A stretch of DNA of 6,045 nucleotides from Pseudomonadota bacterium (GTDB lineage Bacteria > Pseudomonadota > Gammaproteobacteria > Burkholderiales > Burkholderiaceae_C), in NCBI GenBank assembly GCA_023418355.1, contig JAEZZU010000150.1, positions 1-6,045 on the forward strand, given 5' to 3'. Positions 5,492-6,045 of this stretch are shown in pieces (within the stretch, counting starts at the first letter, position 1; each line of letters starts with the position of its first letter). Both the position numbers and the translations under genes were made by a program. The notes beneath the pieces were generated by a model. The model was not told the DNA's origin. It saw nothing but the letters and a program-made list of their open reading frames with translations, and made no database searches.

Positions 5492-6045
5492 TTACTTGTT
5501 CCCCAGCTGAGGCAGGGAGTTGGCGCTGCTCACGCTCAGCAGACCTGCCTTGGAGTACACCGCCAGCTTGTCGCGGGTGTCGATCAGGTCCAGATTGCGC
5601 ATGGTCAGCTGGCCGATGCGGTCTTCAGGGCTGAAAGGTGCGTCCTCAACCTTTTCCATGGACAGGCGCTCTGGTGCATAGGTCAGGTTGGGCGACTCGG
5701 TGTTCAGGATGGAGTAGTCGTTGCCGCGGCGCAGTTCCAGCGTCACAGTGCCGGTGATGGCGCGTGCCACCCAGCGCTGCGAAGCTTCACGCAGCATGAT
5801 GGCTTGGGGGTCAAACCAGCGGCCCTGGTACAGCAGGCGGCCCAGCTTCAGGCCGTTGATGCGGTACTGCTCGATGGTGTCTTCGTTGTGGATGCCGGTC
5901 ACCAGGCGCTCGTAGGCGATGTGCAGCAGGGCCATGCCGGGGGCTTCGTAGATGCCGCGGCTCTTGGCTTCGATGATGCGGTTTTCAATCTGGTCGCTCA
6001 TGCCCAGACCGTGGCGGCCACCGATGCGGTTGGCTTCCAGGAACA
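5492..6045 (-). CDS. argG: Argininosuccinate synthase (partial, N-terminal part outside window)
   Basis: Cytoplasmic enzyme joining citrulline and aspartate with ATP to make argininosuccinate, the penultimate step of arginine biosynthesis. About 183 C-terminal residues are present out of roughly 445 for this long, E. coli-like type; the frame is open to the window edge. The visible part begins FLEANRIGGRHGLGMSDQ, close to the E. coli MLEANRIGGRHGLGMSDQ. It continues with IEAKSRGIYEAPGMALLHI, LGRLLYQGRWFDPQA, VTLELRRGNDYSILNT and DRIGQLTMRNLDLIDTRDKL, all strongly conserved in this subtype. The internal Met at 6001 is not the start, because the conserved sequence continues upstream of it. The stop is TAA at 5494-5492. 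Convergent with acs and followed by its own terminator. Confidence 0.98.
   Translation of the reverse strand, partial: FLEANRIGGRHGLGMSDQIENRIIEAKSRGIYEAPGMALLHIAYERLVTGIHNEDTIEQYRINGLKLGRLLYQGRWFDPQAIMLREASQRWVARAITGTVTLELRRGNDYSILNTESPNLTYAPERLSMEKVEDAPFSPEDRIGQLTMRNLDLIDTRDKLAVYSKAGLLSVSSANSLPQLGNK

Noticed and set aside
5290..5634. Plus-strand frame over the acs-argG gap and the argG 3' end
   Set aside because: It runs through the repeats and the argG terminator and then antisense to argG, with no ribosome-binding site.

Overview
The window reads as ordinary chromosomal DNA from a betaproteobacterium, most likely of the family Comamonadaceae and possibly the genus Comamonas. This rests on the close resemblance of the acetyl-CoA synthetase and the other proteins to sequences remembered from that family; no search was run, so the genus is a guess. 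Gene order is dense and every protein-coding call belongs to a known family. No phage, transposase, CRISPR, tRNA or rRNA gene was seen.

Layout: (1) Positions 1-1893, minus strand, hold the upstream end of a ProU-type osmoprotectant ABC transporter operon: proV (ATPase) followed by proW (permease, its 3' part cut by the window edge). The two genes overlap in an ATGA. A proX binding-protein gene would be expected beyond position 1. (2) Positions 1894-2443 carry no convincing gene. They hold a near-consensus sigma-70 promoter reading toward proV from about 370 bases away, tandem 10-bp repeats over its -35 box, several inverted repeats in the predicted leader, and the terminator of the next gene. 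(3) Positions 2444-3064, minus strand, encode a YqhA/UPF0114 membrane protein. A hairpin plus T-run resembling an intrinsic terminator lies just upstream of its start. (4) Positions 3296-5293, plus strand, encode a complete AMP-forming acetyl-CoA synthetase (acs), divergent from yqhA. (5) Positions 5294-5491 separate acs from the convergent argG and contain nested 12-bp inverted repeats, a degenerate direct repeat of the acs 3' end, and the argG terminator. (6) Positions 5492-6045, minus strand, hold the 3' part of argG (argininosuccinate synthase, long E. coli-like type).

The genes do not form one pathway: osmoprotectant import, acetate activation and arginine biosynthesis are neighbouring housekeeping functions in separate transcription units. 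The observations most worth checking are non-coding: the structured repeat at the acs 3' end, the long proVW leader with its promoter-proximal repeats, and the terminator-like hairpin ahead of yqhA. No new multi-gene system was found.
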